NCBI GenBank assembly: GCA_025526935.1
Contig: JAHLKD010000033.1
Coordinates: forward strand, 368,139-432,138
Length of the DNA stretch: 64,000 nucleotides
Reading direction: 5' to 3'
DNA from: Cladochytrium replicatum
Taxonomy: Eukaryota > Chytridiomycota > Chytridiomycetes > Cladochytriales > Cladochytriaceae
In this document: piece after piece, positions 22,853-34,837 of the stretch
Numbering within the stretch: the first letter of the stretch is position 1
How the letters are laid out: each line of letters starts with the position of its first letter
Notes under the pieces: model-generated
Told to the model about the DNA's origin: nothing
What the model saw: only the letters and a program-made list of their open reading frames with translations
Databases searched by the model: none
Made by a program: the position numbers and the translations under genes

Positions 22853-25188
22853 ATGGAACACACGCAGTTCGGGGGAGCGTCGGGAAGTGCGGCTAGGACG
22901 CGAAAGACGAAAGTATCGTACTTTTACCACAACGAGTGAGTGTATCCCTGCATCTGTCTACACCATCGCATCAAATCTCACTTTGGATCATGCAATCAAT
23001 TTAGCATCGGCCATTTCCACTATGCACAGGGCCATGAGATGAAGCCGGCTCGAATCAAGCTCACGCACAACTTGATCACTTCGTACAAGCTGCACAACAA
23101 GCTCGAAGTTTGTGTAAGGAGATTTAGTGGTTCGTTGATTGCTTCGTTTTCGTTTAGAGTTCTTGCATTGTTAGACGCCGCAAAAGGCATCGTTCAATGA
23201 TTTGACCCGGTTCCACAGGTAAGATGAAGTATTTATGGGATCACAAGTTCTATGATTGCTGACTCCTTGTGATTCAAATATTGCTTCAGTGATGATTACA
23301 TTGACTTCCTCAAACGTGTAACTCCTTACGACAGCTACATGATAGCCAAACATGGGCGAAGATGTGAGCTTCATTCACCAAAGTTACATCGCCTTAGTTT
23401 GCTCACCACACCACAGTCAACATGACAGAAACTACTGACTGCCCTGTCTTCGATGGGCTCTACGAACTGTGCTCAATCTCCGCCGGAGGATCCATACACG
23501 GCGCGGGGAAACTCAACCGTGGCGAATCGGACATCGCGGTCTGGTGGGGCGGAGGGCTCCACCACGCTAAAAAATCTGGCGCGTCGGGGTTCTGCTACGT
23601 CAATGACATCGTTTTGGGCATCTTGGAGCTATTAAGGGTTCATCAGAGAGTGCTGTATGTGGATATTGATGTGCACCATGGGGATGGAGTCGAGGAGGCG
23701 TTTTATACCACGGATCGGGTCATGACGTGCTCATTTCACAAGCATGGAGATTTCTTCCCGGGAACGGGATATGTTGAGGTACGTGTTCTTCTGAGAGAAC
23801 TTAATGAAAGCTGGATCTAATGTTTCGATAGGATATTGGGGCTGGAAAAGGTTGATTCGATATAATCCGGGCAAATTTGATCAATGCTTATGTTTACTTT
23901 GTAGGTCGCCACTATTCAGTTAACGTGCCACTTATGGATGGTGTCGATGACGAGTGCTTCGTGGATCTCGTGAAATCAGTAAGTGAACGAGCTGCCTTGG
24001 TTTCATCGTAATTAACGTCTGCATCAACAAAGGTTCTTGGTGCGGTCATGGAACGGTTTAGACCTGGTGCGGTGGTCCTTCAATGCGGTGCAGATTCGCT
24101 GAGCGGAGACCGACTTGGATGTTTCAACCTCTCGATGCGTGGACATGCATTTGCGCTGGAGTACTTAAAGACATGGAACGTTCCGATATTGATGTTGGGT
24201 GGCGGAGGTTATACAATTCGAGTAGGTGCATCTGGCCTTCACCTAGTAACATTTCTGTGATGAATCTCAACTTCGGTTGATTAAGAACGTGTCCAAAACT
24301 TGGTGCTATGAAACTGGAATTGCAGCTGGAATCGAGCTACCAGAAGGTGGGTTCTACTTTTGGATCATAAGCATCATTTGTTAAAGTTCTTTTTCTCTCG
24401 GTTTAGATCTTCCGTTTTCCGGTGAGCTCTGGTGGAACCAGTCTTGTGTATGAAATTCCCATGCCGGGTTGCAGATTACGTTGAGTACTTTGGACCCGAG
24501 TTCAAGTTGAATGTTGCTCCCAGCAACATGCAGAACGCAAACACACCAAAAAGCATCAAAGAAACAAAGTATGTTCTTCAAGAATAAATAAAGACCCTTC
24601 TTACAATTCTTTTCAGACGACTGGTTTTGGAAAGTTTACGGTACGTAGTGCATGCACCAAGTGTACAGATGCAGCCCACGTTTGCGGATCTCCCATCGTC
24701 TGATGACGAGCAAGTGGAAGATCCCGATGTCCGAATATCAGGTAAGATGAACTTGGTCCAAATAGATACGCATTTTCTTATCCGTTGCTTTGCAAGAACG
24801 CGCGTCGAATGCGTACAGGATACCGGATAATGCATACTCCGACTCGGAGGATGAGGAGGAAGATAATCGGACGCGAAGACATCGACGTAGTTACAAAATT
24901 GCTGAGCCTAAGCGGACTGAGGCAGCAACCGCAAGCGCGACACAGCGTCCGCATCTCACTCGGGTCTCCAGCACAGAGCTTCTTCAGAGGAGCTTGGTGG
25001 GAGCAAGGCCACGTGGGAAGAACGGGAGTCGGTTCAAGACTGAGGTTGGTGCGAGCGTGGACGTGGAGATGGGCGAGGAAGGCGTGGACTCTCCACCTTC
25101 GTTGAGAGCAGGGAGCGACGACGGTGGGGATAGCCAGGATCCTGTGTTGGATTCGCAGGAAGTAGACATGGGTGAAGGAATGACATGA
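22853..25188 (+). CDS. RPD3: Class I histone deacetylase (Rpd3/HDAC1 type)
   Basis: Thirteen exons give 546 residues: 22853-22935, 23005-23113, 23175-23218, 23290-23363, 23417-23778, 23832-23850, 23905-23978, 24033-24221, 24286-24346, 24407-24421, 24475-24568, 24617-24741 and 24797-25188. The catalytic domain is complete. It has [20 protein letters not shown] near the start, the catalytic His pair in GGGLHHAKK, zinc ligands in [43 protein letters not shown] and the Tyr-bearing GGGGYTIRN. The end of the domain ([22 protein letters not shown]) matches Rpd3/HDAC1 rather than class II enzymes. It removes acetyl groups from histone tails in nuclear co-repressor complexes. The acidic/basic tail of about 130 residues ([10 protein letters not shown] to DMGEGMT) is longer than usual. 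The 15-nt exon 10 is notable. A decayed second copy lies at 30449-32117. Confidence 0.95.
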
Positions 25189-25444
25189 AGCATTTCACCA
25201 CAGCTTTGCAAATACGGGAATCGGATCTTCTGGTCCACTTTAAGATGCTCATCCGCCCAAAATATATCAACAGTACGCTCAGCTGGCGACTGATTCAGTA
25301 TCCCTTCAAAATAAGTTAAAATATATGCAACAACAACAATTGACAGTTTTAACTTTGAACGAAATGCCTCCACTTCCCCTTGAATCGCACAGTTAAATTC
25401 TTCTTCCAACTTCATATCTGTCCCTACTCCTCCCTAAACAATAC

Positions 25445-26124
25445 TCAACATTTGCTCTCCCTAAATGCAACGTGCTTGAACTGTAGGGTGGCCTTCACTG
25501 CCGCACGTTCAGCAGGTGCCTCGATCTCGCTGATGTCAAAGTCCTGCACACCGTGGGCATAATTTGACAGAGAACGGTAAAGGTGTTGCTGGCACTTCAA
25601 GATGTCCGCCAACCTTCCCCGGCCGGTTGATTCGGCGTGCTTAACCCAATCTTGCTCATTGATCATATGAGACAGCAGGTTTTGAACTCCAGACGGGATG
25701 TATGGGGTGTTGGTATCTCTGAGGTGGTTCTGGTAGCGCTCTGCTGCAAGTTCTACGTTGTAGGGTACATGTCAAAAATAAGTGTAAACTTCTCTGACGT
25801 CATTAGTAACAAACCAATTGCACCACGGAGGTTGAGCATGTCTCTGAGCCTCATGAGCGTTAGAGATTCTCGCATTTCGGTCAATGCTGAAATCTTTTCC
25901 CGTCTCTCCGTTTCGGCCTTTTCAGCCAACAAGGTTTTCGTTTCAGCGAACAAGGTTTTCGTTTCCGCGTTGAGCAGTTCATTTTTAGCTCTGAGCTCTT
26001 GTACTTCAGCCCAAAGATGCTGTGCACTGAGAGTTATCGATTGGACTGCTGCCATGGAACTTTTGCGTCGAGGAAGGACGGAGAGGAACGGTCGAAACCG
26101 CAGTTGCGAGAGAGAAGACCTCAT
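25445..26124 (-). CDS. Repeat-borne coiled-coil protein, copy 1
   Basis: Exons 26124-25815 and 25752-25445 (62-nt intron, donor GTTTGT, acceptor CGTAG) give 205 residues. The N-terminus is basic and Ser/Arg-rich (RSSLSQLRFRPFLSVLPRRK), like a mitochondrial presequence. A coiled-coil stretch follows with a short repeat (AETKTLFAETKTLLAEKAET). The C-terminal domain (ELAAERYQNHLRDTNAPYIP, INEQDWVKHAEST, QHLYRSLSNYAHGVQDFD) is unrecognised. The intron is inferred because it joins two long open frames, and the same structure stays intact in all four copies of the window. It is convergent with RPD3. Function unknown. Confidence 0.6.
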
Positions 26125-26364
26125 GGTTTGAGTACAACGAGAGATGACCTGCTAGTGACAGATGTGTTGAGACTGTGTGTTCTGTGTCCTCGGTGTATTG
26201 TCAAACCTCCCTGCTCAAGGCTTAGTCGATCCTATTTTGGATACCCACCCAGGTAATGGAATTGTTTTGGTCAGAGCGCTTGCAGCACACCAGATCCAAC
26301 CTTCTCGACTCTTGATCACTCATATTTCCAATCACCACCCTCCTCTCACCACCCTCCTCTCACC

Positions 26365-26609
26365 ACGCCAAGGGATCGACGTAGTTACTAGACTACCGAA
26401 AGGGCAAGCACAACATGGCGGCTACATCTCATAATAATGCTGTCGAGCAATCCGCGTCTTCAGAGGAGCTGGGTGCAAGGACGCGTGGGAGGAACGGAAG
26501 TGGGCTGGGGAGGTGGTATCGTCGAGCAGGGAGAGAGGATGGTGGGATAAGCCTTGCTCCTTTGGATTCGCAGGAAACGGACATGGGTGAAGGGATTTGC
26601 GTTGTTTGA
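26365..26609 (+). pseudogene. Remnant of an RPD3 C-terminal tail
   Basis: Diverged but recognisable copy of the last part of the deacetylase. ATCGACGTAGTTAC and later SSEELGARTRGRNGSG and DSQETDMGEGI match the RPD3 tail ([28 protein letters not shown]). The catalytic domain is absent. Like the true RPD3 end, it is followed by a convergent coiled-coil gene, so the pair looks like an older duplicate of the RPD3-tail/coiled-coil unit. Confidence 0.55.
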
Positions 26610-26692
26610 TCCTCCTAAAGGGAAAAGAATATTCTTCCATTTTCGTTGCAATCCAATCTGACGTTGGAATCTTGCGTATACCGTTTCATAAA

Positions 26693-26911
26693 TCAACAGA
26701 AACTGAAACTAATCTTCCCCTGAATTATTTCAGCCAGAGACTCATTTCTTTTGTCGTTGAGCCTTTTATTTTGAACCTTGAGCTCATTTACTTCCGTTTG
26801 GAGCTCTTTCGCTTCAGTGTTGAGATTATCAAACTCACCATGTAGTTCCTGCCCACTCAGAATAATTGTTTGAGAATCCATGGAACTTTTGGCACGGAAA
26901 CTGAAGTGCAT
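26693..26911 (-). CDS. Diverged short paralogue of the coiled-coil family
   Basis: ATG at 26911 opens 72 residues (MHFSFRAKSSMDSQTIILSG, then coiled-coil LNTEAKELQTEVNELKVQ). KSSM, the following S-Q-x-I-x-LS pattern and the heptad-rich helix align with the 205-residue repeat-borne proteins (RRKSSMAAVQSITLSAQ). In this copy the N-terminus seems shortened and the second exon is missing. It could be a truncated relic. A second copy lies at 34536-34754. Confidence 0.4.
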   Translation of the reverse strand: MHFSFRAKSSMDSQTIILSGQELHGEFDNLNTEAKELQTEVNELKVQNKRLNDKRNESLAEIIQGKISFSFC

Positions 26912-27252
26912 TCTTGAATGCAATTGCGAGATACCAACTCTTTCAATGGCTTGAGCTCCCTTTGGAGCAAGACAGTTCCGACGCTCCCATGTGCATAAAT
27001 TCTCGAAAACGTGGAAAATTTTCGAGGATATCCATAGAATTTTCTTAAAATGCAAGGTCCTATTCAACCTCTCAGTGCATGCACAGCGATAGTGGATATG
27101 TTACACTGCACGTAAGTTTTTCTACAGCTAGCCGGCTACACTATTCCTTGCTCTCTAGATCGCTCGCACCTCAAATAAACGCCGCCGGGGATCAACTCGA
27201 CATCCTTCCGATTTGGCCGATATCATCACAACCTCTCCGCGTCTTCTCAACA

Positions 27253-28010
27253 TCATAGCCTCCCCATTTGTAAGGATCCCTCTCTTTCTCTCGCCATTTT
27301 TCGCATCATTGCGAAAGTCGCGAGCATCCGACGCTTGACCACGGCTATTTTATCACGTCGCCATCTGGTTGAATGGTGGGAAGCATGAGAATCCCAACAA
27401 TGCTCTTTGCCATTCTTGGTCTTCTTGATCTGCTTCTCCGCTGCTTTCTCGACCTTTCGTTTTGCCTCGGCGAGTTTATGCCTCTCGAGATCAGCCTCCA
27501 CACGTCGACCATCTCGTGTTCAAACTCTTCAAACTCATCCTTGGATGAGTCCTGGGTAGGTTGGAATAATGGTGCAGTATGTCTGTTGTTGATAGCCCAG
27601 TAATCAGGAGACTGTGGTGAATAGGTGTTCTGGCTTGTGACCGGCGCGCAAGGAAGACTCCCGCTTGTCAAGTTCAACCACCATGAAGTCAATATACGGG
27701 AAGAAAACATCGGAAATTACAGTAGTTTGAGCTTTCCTGAGAACTGGAAGTGAGTCCCAGTTCTACTGGAAGCGTAAGGCAAGGTACTGGAACAAAGAGA
27801 TCAAGCTGCTACCTGGTGCAGCTTGTGGACCCTAGACCGGATAAGGGGACATCCCGTCCTTTTTTGTTCCAATGATTCCACTCTCACGTTCCCTGGCATG
27901 TGTCCCTTTGCTTTCGGCCGGATTGTGAACTGCGTTTCAATCTCAGGTTGCATTATCCCAATGTATTCTGGTGGAAACTGGAGTTGGAAACGGACGGCGA
28001 GCTCTCTCAT
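27253..28010 (-). CDS. Repeat-borne hypothetical region, left copy
   Basis: Two open stretches lie here on the minus strand. The upstream one (28010-27801) contains FPPEYIGIMQPEIETQFTIR and GHMPGNVRVES. The downstream one (27710-27253) changes frame within a Lys/Glu/Arg-rich helix (ADLERHKLAEAKRKVEKAAE). They may be exons of one gene, but I could not place the splice sites. The mirror copy at 33326-34102 keeps the first stretch and also has an altered helix frame. No family recognised. Confidence 0.3.
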
Positions 28011-28225
28011 TTCATTTCATGATGGAAGGACCTTTTGTAGTTTGAGATGGTTAGAAATGAATGTACTATTGCCTGATTGCAAGCGAGCGCTGAGAATCGA
28101 GAGGGGACAATATTTTCATTTCAATGCAGACTTAGGGAGAGATTATTTTCATCAGAGAGCTTTGCAAGTTGTCACCAAACCACGCCACATCCTTCGTGCA
28201 GCTAGACATTTGCATCTGGGAGACA

Positions 28226-28719
28226 CAGCAAGGTGATTTCGTATCATTTATTTCTAAGGAATGTTATGAAAACAATGATGTCAGCCAAAGAAGAGCTAAA
28301 TACAGAAACAACGATGCTTACCTACCCAGGAGAGAAACACACATACTTATACGTGTTGACGCGTTTCGCCGCTCTGAAGACCCACCCACTTTCCCCACTT
28401 AACATTTCTCTATAATCTTTTTCATTTCTCTTATCTTTACCCCGCCTCCAGCGATGGTGTGATTATCATTATTACTCATTCTTTAATGTTCTTTCATTAA
28501 CTTCTAAGCTGCGCACCAAAAATGCATAAATAGGTTATTCCCTTTTTCTAATAAATCAGACTAGTTTAGATCCAAATCAACCATCTTACCTTCCTGTCTC
28601 CCGTCCTGGCAACAATCGTTAGAGGCCCAGAACCCTTTGTTCCCTCAAACCTAATTGCACAACAATTTCCATCTTTATCAACAACGTTACCTCCCACGAC
28701 AATAGGTGCGTGAGAAAGA
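28226..28719. other. Spacer inside the duplicated block
   Basis: AT-rich, apparently single-copy sequence between the outer-left and inner-left arms. No gene, RNA or repeat was recognised. Confidence 0.5.
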
Positions 28720-29730
28720 GATGCACTGGAACACACAGAACACATAGTCGCAACACATCTGTCACTAGCAGGTCATCTCTCGTTGTACTCAAACCATGAG
28801 GTCTTCTCTCTCGCAACTGCGGTTTCGACCGTTCCTCTCCGTCCTTCCTCGACGCAAAAGTTCCATGGCAGCAGTCCAATCGGTAACTCTCAGTGCACAG
28901 CACCTTTGGGCTGAAGTACAAGAGCTCAGAGCTAAAAATGAACTGCTCAACGCGGAAACGAAAACCTTGTTCGCTGAAACGAAAACCTTGTTGGCTGAAA
29001 AGGCCGAAACGGAGAGACGGGAAAAGATTTCAGCATTGACCGAAATGCGAGAATCTCTAACGCTCATGAGGCTCAGAGACATGCTCAACCTCCGTGGTGC
29101 AATTGGTTTGTTACTAATGACGTCAGAGAAGTTTACACTTATTTTTGACAATTACCCTACAACGTAGAACTTGCACCAGAGCGCTACCAGAACCACCTCA
29201 GAGATACCAACGCCCCATACATCCCGTCTGGAGTTCAAAACCTGCTGTCTCATATGATCAATGAGCAAGATTGGGTTAAGCACGCCGAATCAACCGGCCG
29301 GAGAAGGTTGGCGGACATCGTGAAGTGCCAGCAACACCTTTACCGTTCTCTGTCAAATTATGCCCACGGTGTGCAGGACTTTGACGTCAGCGAGATCGAG
29401 GCACCTGCTGAACGTGCGGCAGTGAAGGCCACCCTACAGTTCAAGCACGTTGCATTTAGGGAGAGCAAATGTTGAGTATTGTTTAGGGAGGAGTAGGGAC
29501 AGATATGAAGTTGGAAGAAGAATTTAACTGTGCGATTCAAGGGGAAGTTAAGGCATTTCGTTCAAAGTTAATACTGTCAATTGTTGTTGCATATATTTTA
29601 ACTTAATTTGAAGGGATACTGAATCATCGCCAGCTGAGCGTACTGTTGATATATTTTGGGCGGATGAGCATCTTAAAGTGGACCAGAAGATCCGATTCCC
29701 GTATTTGCAAAGCTGTGGGTGAAATGCTTC
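28720..29730. repeat. Inner inverted repeat, left arm
   Basis: Reverse-complement match to 32115-33152; gene ends pair as 28796/33074 and 29475/32374. Both inner arms also match the coiled-coil part of the outer arms, so this sequence occurs four times in the window. Confidence 0.8.
28796..29475 (+). CDS. Repeat-borne coiled-coil protein, copy 2
   Basis: Exons 28796-29105 and 29168-29475 give 205 residues with the same intron as copy 1. Differences from copy 1 are few, for example APERYQ for AAERYQ and STGRRRLADIV for STGRGRLADIL. It is divergent from copy 1, convergent with copy 3 and upstream of the cyclic-nucleotide-binding pseudogene. Function unknown. Confidence 0.6.
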
Positions 29731-30448
29731 GTGTCGAACAAATATATCAACTATCTAAAAGAGAACTAGGACTGAGCAGCACCAGAGAGGCTCGCACGGG
29801 CTTTTGCTGAGGATTCCGGCGTTTGCAGAGATTCAAAAGCAGCGGCAGATGGAGTTGATGAAGGAAAGCGCAGACGGTCGGGCGGGGAGGATGATTATCG
29901 AGGATGGGAGAAAGCCGACAGAATTCTATTTTCTGATTTCTGGGATCGCAAGGTTCTCCCAAGGAAACTTGAAGAATCTTGGACAGACGGTTAACTGGAC
30001 TAACTGCTCCTGACAATAAACCATAGCAGCCGCTACGAGTTCTGAGACAAGGAGACATGTTCGGCGACTTTCGTCGGGGACGAAAATGACGTGCGGCAGT
30101 ACTCGGTGATTACGATCAGCCCGTGCGGCCTCCTTGTCATCGAGAAGGAGGACTACATAATGGCTTTGTACAAAATCGAGTCCGAGCGGCTCCTGGCCGA
30201 GCAGATCGCGACCGGGAACGCCCCTGACTCGCTTGCGACATGCATAGAGTCTATCTCGACTCTCATCCTTTAAAAGCAACGAACAGGGGATATTACGGCC
30301 TCTGGCAAGGAGCTGCTCAAAAACAGACTTCGTCATTGTCAAAGTCGAGTTCTGTTCCGATCATACCTATCACCAAATTACAGGGATCCAGTACTGCCCG
30401 CACACGAAGTTACCGAAGAGTACCTTTTCAAAATGCGTGGAGACTGAG
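29731..30448 (+). pseudogene. Cyclic-nucleotide-binding-domain pseudogene, copy 1
   Basis: Plus-strand segments read as a cyclic-nucleotide-binding fold: LRIPAFAEIQ, then RMIIEDGRKPTEFYFLISG, then (frame changed) LRQGDMFGDF, then in another frame VGDENDVRQYSVITIS and LLVIEKEDYIMALY. The break after GDMFGDF cannot be repaired by a splice site I can see. The tail has lost about 120 bp relative to the copy at 36259-37110 and ends abruptly at the junction with the second RPD3. Confidence 0.6.
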
Positions 30449-32117
30449 CGAATCGGACATCGCGGTCGGTTGGGGCGGAGGGCTCCACCACGCTAAAAAA
30501 TCTGGCGTGTCGGGGTTCTGCTACGTCAATGACATCGTTTTGGGCATCTTGGAGCTATTAAGGGTTCATCAGAGAGTGCTGTACGTGGATATTGATGTGC
30601 ACCATGGGGGGAGTCGAGGAGGCGTTTTATACCACGGATCGGGTCATGACGTGCTCATTTCACAAGCATGGAGATTTCTTCCCGGGAACGGCCGGGAACG
30701 GGATATGTTGAGGACGTGTTCTTCTGAGAACTTAATGAAAGCTGGATCTAATGTTTCGATAGGATATTGGGGCTGGAAAAGGTTGATTCGATATAATCCG
30801 GGCAAATTTGATCAATGCTTATGTTTACTTTGTAGGTCGCCACTATTCAGTTAACCCACTTATGGATGGTGTCGATGACGAGTGCTTCGTGGATCTCGTG
30901 AAATCAGTAAGTGAATGAGCCGCCTTGGTTTCATCGTAATTAACGTCTGCATCAACAAAGGTTCTTGGTGCGGTCATGGAACGGTTTAGACCTGGTGCGG
31001 TGGTCCTTCAATGCGGTGCAGATTCGCTGAGCGGAGACCGACTTGGATGTTTCAACCTCTCGATGCGTGGACATGCATTTGCGCTGGAGTACTTAAAGAC
31101 ATGGAACGTTCCGATATTGATGTTGGGTGGCGGAGGTTATACAATTCGAGTAGGTGCATCTGGCCTTCACCTAGTAACATTTCTGTGATGAATCTCAACT
31201 TCGGTTGATTAAGAACGTGTCCAAAACTTGGTGCTATGAAACTGGAATTGCAGCTGGAATCGAGCTACCAGAAGGTGGGTTCTACTTTTGGATCATAAGC
31301 ATCATTTGTTAAAGTACTTTTTCTCTCGGTTTAGATCTTCCGTTTTCCGGTGAGCTCTGGTGGAACCAGTCTTGTGTATGAAATTCCCATGCCGGGTTGC
31401 AGATTACTATTACGTTGAGTACTTTGGACCCGACTTCAAGTTGAATGTTGCTCCCAGCAACATGCAGAACGCAAACACACCAAAAAGCATCAAAGAAACA
31501 AAGTATGTTCTTCAAGAATAAATAAAGACCCTTCTTACAATTCTTTTCAGACGACTGGTTTTGGAAAGTTTACGGTACGTAGTGCATGCACCAAGTGTAC
31601 AGATGCAGCCCACGTTTGCGGATCTCCCATCGTCTGATGACGAGCAAGTGGAAGATCCCGATGTCCGAATATCAGGTAAGATGAACTTGATCCAAATAGA
31701 TACGCATTTTCTTATCCGTTGCTTTGCCGAATGCGTACAGGATACCGGATAATGCGTACTCCGACTCGGAGGGATGAGGAGGAAGATAATCGGACGCGAA
31801 GACATCGACGTAGTTACAAAATTGCTGAGCCTAAGCGGACTGAGGCAGCAACCGCAAGCGCGACGCAGCGTCCGCATCTCACTCGGGTCTCCAGCACAGA
31901 GCTTCTTCAGAGGATCTTGGTGGGAGCATGGCCACGTGGGAAGAACGGGAGTCGGTTGAAGACTGAGGTTGGTGCGAGCGTGGACGTGGAGATCGGCGAG
32001 GAAGGCGTGGACTCTCCACCTTCGTTGAGAGCAGGGAGAGACGACGGTGGGGATAGCCAGGATCCTGTGTTGGATTCGCAGGAAGCAGACATGGGTGAAG
32101 GAATGTGTTCCACATGA
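30449..32117 (+). pseudogene. Second, decayed RPD3 copy
   Basis: Near-identical to RPD3 from the codons for ESDIAV to the stop, introns included, but without the first ~130 residues. Damage relative to the intact gene: 2 bp lost in the zinc-ligand motif after HH near 30603; a 10-bp duplication near 30690; the donor after the following exon changed from GAG|GTACGT to GAGGACGT; 6 bp added near 31407; a deletion removing the acceptor near 31727; and 1 bp added near 31770. It cannot encode a functional deacetylase. Retained introns show a DNA-level segmental duplication, not a retrocopy. Confidence 0.9.
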
Positions 32118-33152
32118 AGCATTTCACCCACAGCTTAGCAAATACGGGAATCGGATCTTCTGGTCCACTGTAAGATGCTCATCCGCCCAAAAATATACCA
32201 ACAGCTGGCGACTTATTCACTATCCCTTTAAAATAAGTTAAAATATAACATGCAACAACAACCATCGACAGTATTGTTCAACTTGAACGAAACGCCTCCG
32301 CTTCCCCTTGAACCGCACAGTTAAATTCTTCTTCCAACTTTATATCTGTCCCTACTCCCTCCCTAAAGAGTGCTCAACATTTGCTCTCCCTAAATGCAAT
32401 GTTCTTGAACTGTAGGGTGGCCTTCACTGCCGCACGTTCAGCAGGTGCCTCGATCTCGCTGACGTCAACGTCCTGCACACCGTGGGCATATTTTGAGAGA
32501 GAATGGTAAAGGTGTTGCTGGCACTTCACGATGTCCGCCAACCTTCCCAGGCCAGTTGATTCGGCGTGCTTAACCCAATCTGGCTCATTGATCATATGAG
32601 ACAGCAGGTTTTGAACTCCAGACGGGATGTATGGGGTGTTGGTATCTCTGAGGTGGTTCTGGTAGCGCTCTGCTGCAAGTTCTACGTTGTAGGGTACATG
32701 TCAAAAATAAGTGTAAACTTCTGTGATGTCATTAGTAACAAACCAATTGCACCACGGAGGTTGAGCATGTCTCTGAGCCTCATGAGCGTTAGAGATTCTC
32801 GCATTTCGGTCAATGCTGAAATCTTTTCCCGTCTCTCCGTTTCGGCCTTTTCAGCCAACAAGGTTTTCGTTTCCGCGAACAGGGTTTTCGTTTCAGCGAA
32901 CAGGGTTTTCGTTTCCGCGTTGAGCAGTTCATTTTTAGCTCTGAGCTCTTGTACTTCAGCCCAAAGGTGCTGTGCACTAAGAGTTACCGATTGGGCTGCT
33001 CCCATGGAACTTTTGCGTCGAGCAAGGACAGAGAAGAACGGTCGAAACCGCAGTTGCGAGAGACGAGACCTCATGGTTTGAGTACAACGAGAGATGACCT
33101 GCTAGTGACAGATGTGTTGATACTGTGTGTTCTGTGTGTTCCAGTGCATCTC
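32115..33152. repeat. Inner inverted repeat, right arm
   Basis: Reverse complement of 28720-29730. In direct orientation, the RPD3 copy plus this arm repeats the RPD3 3' half and the sequence up to about 26190. The arm carries a 21-bp insertion inside the coiled-coil gene. Confidence 0.8.
32374..33074 (-). CDS. Repeat-borne coiled-coil protein, copy 3
   Basis: Exons 33074-32744 and 32681-32374 give 212 residues. It differs from copy 1 mainly by one extra seven-residue unit (FAETKTL) in the coiled coil, an exact in-frame 21-bp expansion. Other changes are scattered substitutions such as GVQDVDVSE and FKNIAFRE. The frame and intron are preserved despite more divergence than the other copies. 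Function unknown. Confidence 0.6.
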
Positions 33153-33325
33153 TATCTCCCGCAACTGTGTCTCCCAGATGCAAATATCGAGCTGCACGGA
33201 GGATGTGGCGTAGTTTTGGTGGGAATCTGATGAAAAAAATCTCTCCGTGAAGTCTGCATTGAAATGAAAATATTGTCCCCTCTCGATTCTCAGCGCTCGC
33301 TTGCAATCAGGCAATAGTACATTCA

Positions 33326-34102
33326 TTGCTAACCATCTCAAACTACAAAAGTTCCTTCCATCATTTAATCGCCGTCCGTTTCCAACTCCAGTTTCCACCA
33401 GAATATATTGGGATAATGCAACCTGAGATTGAATCGCAGTTCACAATCCGCCCGAAAGCAAAGGGACACATGCCAGGGAACGTGAGAGTGGAATCATTGG
33501 AAGAAAAAAGGACGGGATGTCCCCTTATCCGGTCTAGGGTCCACAAGCTGCACCGGGTAGCAGCTTGATCTCTTTGTTCCAGTACCTTGGCTGACGCTTC
33601 CAGTAGAACTGGGACTCACTTCCAGTTCTCAGGAAAGCTCGAACTACTGTAATTTCCGATGATATTTTCCAGTATATTGACTTCATGGTGGTTGAAGTTG
33701 ACAAGCGGGAGTCTTCCTGGCGCGCCGGTCACAAACCAGAACACCTATTCACCACAGTCTCCTGATTACTGGGCTATCAACAATAGACATACTGCACCAT
33801 TATTCCAACCTACCCAGGACTCATACAAGGATGAGTTTGAACACGAGATGGTCGTCGTGTGGAGGCTGATCTCGAGAGGCATAAACTCGCCGAGGCAAAG
33901 CGAGGGTCGAGAAAGCAGCGGAGAAGCAGATCAAGAAGACCAAATGGCAAAGAGCATTGTTGGGATTCTCATTACTCCACTAAACTCCTATGTTTTCAGA
34001 CCCACTACTTCCCCCTCATGCCGTAACGCTGGCACAACTCTTGCGGTCCTCAGAAGATCTGTGCTTCCCACCAGTCAACCAGATGTCGACGTGATAAAAT
34101 AG
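33326..34102 (+). CDS. Repeat-borne hypothetical region, right copy
   Basis: Mirror of 27253-28010. The first stretch (33326-33568) has FPPEYIGIMQPEIESQFTIR. The second (33659-34102) has DEFEHEM and then an altered frame through the Lys/Glu-rich helix seen in the left copy. It also contains the 78-bp insertion. Whether it is expressed is unclear; no domain recognised. Confidence 0.3.
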
Positions 34103-34535
34103 CCGTGGTCAAGCGTCGGATGCTCGCGACTTTTGCAATGATGCGAAAAATGGCGAGAGAAAGAGAGGGATCCTTACAAATGGGGAGGCTATGATGTTGA
34201 GAAGACGCGGAGAGGTTGTGATGATATCGGCCAAATCGGAATGATGTCGAGTTGATCCCCGGCGGCGTTTATTTGAGGTGCGAGCGATCTAGAGAGCAAG
34301 GAATAGTGTAGCCGGCTAGCTGTAGAAAAACTTACGTGCAGTGTAACATATCCACTATCGCTGTGCATGCACTGAGAGGTTGAATAGGACCTTGCATTTT
34401 AAGAAAATTCTATGGATATCCTCGAAAATTTTCCACGTTTTCGAGAAATTATGCACATGGGAGCGTCGGAACTGTCTTGCTCCAAAGGGAGCTCAAGCCA
34501 TTGAAAGAGTTGGTATCTCGCAATTGCATTCAAGA

Positions 34536-34754
34536 ATGCACTTCAGTTTCCGTGCCAAAAGTTCCATGGATTCTCAAACACTTATTCTGAGTGGGCAGGA
34601 ACTACATGGTGAGTTTGATAATCTCAACACTGAAGCGAAAGAGCTCCAAACGGAAGTAAATGAGCTCAAGGTTCAAAATAAAAGGCTCAACGACAAAAGA
34701 AATGAGTCTCTGGCTGAAATAATTCAGGGGAAGATTAGTTTCAGTTTCTGTTGA
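34536..34754 (+). CDS. Diverged short paralogue of the coiled-coil family, second copy
   Basis: Mirror of 26693-26911, 72 residues, almost identical (TLILSG for TIILSG). Upstream sequence remains open without an ATG and resembles the basic leader of the longer family members (GISQLHSRM against SLSQLRFRP). This supports derivation from the 205-residue proteins with loss of the original start. Confidence 0.4.
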   Translation: MHFSFRAKSSMDSQTLILSGQELHGEFDNLNTEAKELQTEVNELKVQNKRLNDKRNESLAEIIQGKISFSFC

Positions 34755-34837
34755 TTTATTAAACCGTATACGCAAGATTCCAACATCAGATTGGATTGCA
34801 ACGAAAATGGAAGAATATTCTTTTCCCTTTAGGAGGA

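Larger units (their letters stand above)
25190..28225. repeat. Outer inverted repeat, left arm
   Basis: This stretch reads as the reverse complement of 33165-36258. Matching gene ends have constant coordinate sums (25445/36002, 26124/35323, 26693/34754 and 27067/34380 all add to 61447). Further in, the sum drops by 78, because the right arm carries 78 extra bases near 33970-34050. The arm begins just after the RPD3 stop codon. Confidence 0.85.

Noticed and set aside
25637-26131. Plus-strand 164-codon frame, repeated in all four copies
   Set aside because: It is antisense to the two-exon coiled-coil gene. It recurs only because the DNA is duplicated, and the sense strand gives the ordered coiled-coil protein.
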